Positions 62,460 through 64,000 of a DNA stretch of 64,000 nucleotides are shown piece by piece. The stretch spans positions 1-64,000 of the forward strand of contig NZ_JAJJOE010000001.1 of NCBI RefSeq assembly GCF_020907405.1, in the 5' to 3' direction. How positions within the stretch are numbered: the first letter of the stretch is position 1; each line of letters starts with the position of its first letter. Below the pieces are notes generated by a model. The model ran no database searches. It was not told where the DNA came from and saw nothing but the letters and a program-made list of their open reading frames with translations. The translations under genes and the position numbers were made by a program. This stretch comes from Arthrobacter sp. zg-Y769. Its GTDB lineage: Bacteria > Actinomycetota > Actinomycetes > Actinomycetales > Micrococcaceae.

Positions 62460-63220
62460 TACGCGCCCAGGGTCTGCCGCTGGATCGCGGCCAGCTCGGC
62501 GGTTCCCTGCAGGGCCAGGTCGAGCAGGGCGTCCAGTTCGTCGCGGTCGAACGGTGCGCCCTCGGCGGTGCCCTGCACCTCAACAAATTTTCCGGACCCG
62601 GTGACCACTACGTTCATGTCGGTTTCGGCCCGGACGTCTTCGACGTACGGCAGGTCCAGCATCGGAACCCCGTCGATGATGCCCACGCTGATGGCTGCCA
62701 CGGTGTCCAGCAGCGGATTGGCGTTTCGGGCAATGAGCTTGTTCTCCTTGGCCCAGGCCACGGCATCCGCAAGGGCCACATAGGCGCCCGTGATCGCCGC
62801 GGTGCGGGTTCCGCCGTCGGCCTGCAGGACGTCGCAGTCCAGCACAATGGTGTTTTCGCCCAGGGCCTTGGTGTCGATGATGGACCGCAGCGAGCGGCCG
62901 ATCAGGCGGGAGATCTCGTGCGTGCGTCCGCCCAGCTTGCCCTTGACCGATTCACGGTCGTTGCGGGTATTGGTGGCCCGCGGGAGCATGGCGTATTCGG
63001 CGGTGACCCAGCCCTTGCCCTCGCCCTTGAGCCAGCGGGGTACGCCGGGGGTCAGGGACGCGGTGCACAGCACCCGGGTGTTGCCGAACTCGATCAGGGC
63101 CGAACCTTCGGCCTGCTTGGACCAGCCGCGGGTAATGGTGATGCTGCGCAGCTGGTCCGGGGTACGCCCGTCGGCACGCAGGGATTCGGCGGACGGGGCA
63201 GGGGTGGGGACGGTAGTCAT
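62459..63220 (-). CDS. rph: Ribonuclease PH
   Basis: 253 residues; phosphorolytic 3'-5' exoribonuclease trimming tRNA 3' ends. [34 protein letters not shown] and [21 protein letters not shown] are the RNase PH motifs, with [21 protein letters not shown] near the end. TAGACT lies 6 nt before the ATG, so leaderless. First gene of rph-rdgB; rdgB follows with a 1-nt overlap. An MBL hydrolase lies upstream on the same strand. Confidence 0.97.
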   Translation of the reverse strand: MTTVPTPAPSAESLRADGRTPDQLRSITITRGWSKQAEGSALIEFGNTRVLCTASLTPGVPRWLKGEGKGWVTAEYAMLPRATNTRNDRESVKGKLGGRTHEISRLIGRSLRSIIDTKALGENTIVLDCDVLQADGGTRTAAITGAYVALADAVAWAKENKLIARNANPLLDTVAAISVGIIDGVPMLDLPYVEDVRAETDMNVVVTGSGKFVEVQGTAEGAPFDRDELDALLDLALQGTAELAAIQRQTLGA

Positions 63221-63280
63221 GGGTTCAGTCTATCGCCGGACCGCGGAGTGCCCGTTTGGGGCCTGGGCGGTGCCCGGGGC

Positions 63281-64000
63281 CTAGAGGCTGCGGGCCTTCT
63301 GCACTGCCAGCGGCGCCGTGAAGGGACTGCCGACGTCGTAGGAGACTCCCGCGACGGCAACGGCGAGGTCCCCGCTGTAGGTCTCGCGTGCCTCCGAGAC
63401 GCTGACGCTGGCATCGTTCCAGACCGGCAGGTGCGTGAGGAGCAGCCGCCGGGCGTTTGCCGCGGTCGAAGCTTCTCCGGCGCGGCGGCCGGTCAGGTGC
63501 ACGCCTTCGATCGCGTCATCGCGGCCCTCCTGGAAGGCCGCTTCACAGAGGAAAACATCGGTGTTCCGGGCAGCGTCCTCCAGGCCGGGACAGGAGTCGG
63601 TATCTCCGGAATAGGCCAGCGTCCGGAGCACGGGCTCCCCATCGGCATTCACGGTGCGGGCTTCGACCCGCAGGGCGTAGGCCTCTTCAGCCGGGTGGCG
63701 GACCGGATAGGGGGTCACGGTGAACGGCCCGATCTGCACCGGCTCGCCCGCGGTCCAGTTCGAGAACTCGAAGTCCTCGTGCATGCCCGGGTCCAGCTCC
63801 AGTCCGTACGCGGTGGCCATCCGGTCCGCCGTAGCCGCCGGGCCCCAGACCTTGATCCGGTCCCGGTTCCAGCCGGACGGGTCCCAGTGCACGGCCACAT
63901 GCAGACCGCACAGGTCCATGCAGTGGTCCGGGTGCAGGTGCGTCAGCAGCACGGCGTCAATGTCGCGCAGGTCCATGTAGCGCTGCAGGGCACCGAGTGA
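63281..64000 (-). CDS. MBL-fold metal-dependent hydrolase (5' end beyond window)
   Basis: Partial: at least 239 residues, open to the last base (positions 63977-64000 encode SLGALQRY ahead of the first Met). Metal motif HxHxDH in LLTHLHPDHCMDLCGLHVA, later ligands in LAYSGDTDSCPGL and LTHLPVWNDASV. The pattern resembles RNase Z-like/cyclic phosphodiesterase MBL enzymes. The gene is upstream of rph on the same strand; a 3' end at 63281 leaves ~60 nt to the rph start. Confidence 0.85.
   Translation of the reverse strand, partial: SLGALQRYMDLRDIDAVLLTHLHPDHCMDLCGLHVAVHWDPSGWNRDRIKVWGPAATADRMATAYGLELDPGMHEDFEFSNWTAGEPVQIGPFTVTPYPVRHPAEEAYALRVEARTVNADGEPVLRTLAYSGDTDSCPGLEDAARNTDVFLCEAAFQEGRDDAIEGVHLTGRRAGEASTAANARRLLLTHLPVWNDASVSVSEARETYSGDLAVAVAGVSYDVGSPFTAPLAVQKARSL

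Overview
The window is ordinary high-GC chromosome of an actinobacterium, most likely an Arthrobacter-like member of the Micrococcaceae. Support for this is: SerA of about 530 residues with a C-terminal ACT region, an attenuated ilvB-ilvN-ilvC operon, a DUF222/HNH gene, a soluble Ser/Thr kinase, many genes that look leaderless, and an actinobacterial rRNA-leader motif at the left edge. The genus is inference. I see no prophage, insertion sequence or CRISPR array.

Layout. Positions 1-597 are the promoter and leader of an rRNA operon that runs leftward out of the window. Then (minus strand) come an MBL hydrolase, ilvE and leuB. On the plus strand follow a NarL-type two-component pair, a YjbR-like protein, a MacB/FtsX-type ABC exporter and a small helical protein. 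Next (minus) are metG, serA and the ilvB-ilvN-ilvC operon, then ilvD. The ilvB operon has a leader peptide rich in Ile/Val/Leu and a transcription attenuator. Together with ilvE, leuB and ilvD this makes the first 19 kb a branched-chain amino acid and serine synthesis region.

From 19 to 31 kb: a protein with N-terminal repeats, a hydroxyacid dehydrogenase, two identical tRNA-Lys(CUU) genes in duplicated transcription units, a GNAT enzyme, the RNA ligase rtcB, a MarR regulator divergent from a bcp peroxiredoxin, tRNA-Leu(UAG), and an oligopeptide-type ABC uptake system. That system has binding protein, two permeases, one fused double ATPase and a TPR protein; a second binding protein follows at 31.5 kb.

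From 33 to 50 kb: malate:quinone oxidoreductase, an RND efflux pump, a frameshifted DUF222/HNH gene, a luciferase-like monooxygenase with a downstream MarR regulator, an M20 peptidase coupled to an MFS transporter, an Lrp regulator divergent from an amino-acid permease, and a four-gene 2-oxoacid dehydrogenase operon. In that operon the E2 component is reduced to a free lipoyl domain followed by a separate alpha/beta hydrolase. This split, AcoC-like arrangement is the most unusual gene organisation here.

From 50 to 64 kb: a soluble Ser/Thr kinase, a 54-residue acidic protein, an MFS transporter, sbcC-sbcD, aqpZ, an ADP-ribosylglycohydrolase homologue that has lost its C-terminal metal-binding motif, a DnaQ-BRCT exonuclease overlapping a DedA gene, rdgB-rph, and an MBL hydrolase cut by the window end.

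A theme across the window is the promoter -10 hexamer TANNNT placed 6-8 nt before start codons, which predicts many leaderless mRNAs. I used it, with ribosome binding sites, to choose starts. All coordinates and motifs were read by eye; no database search was possible.
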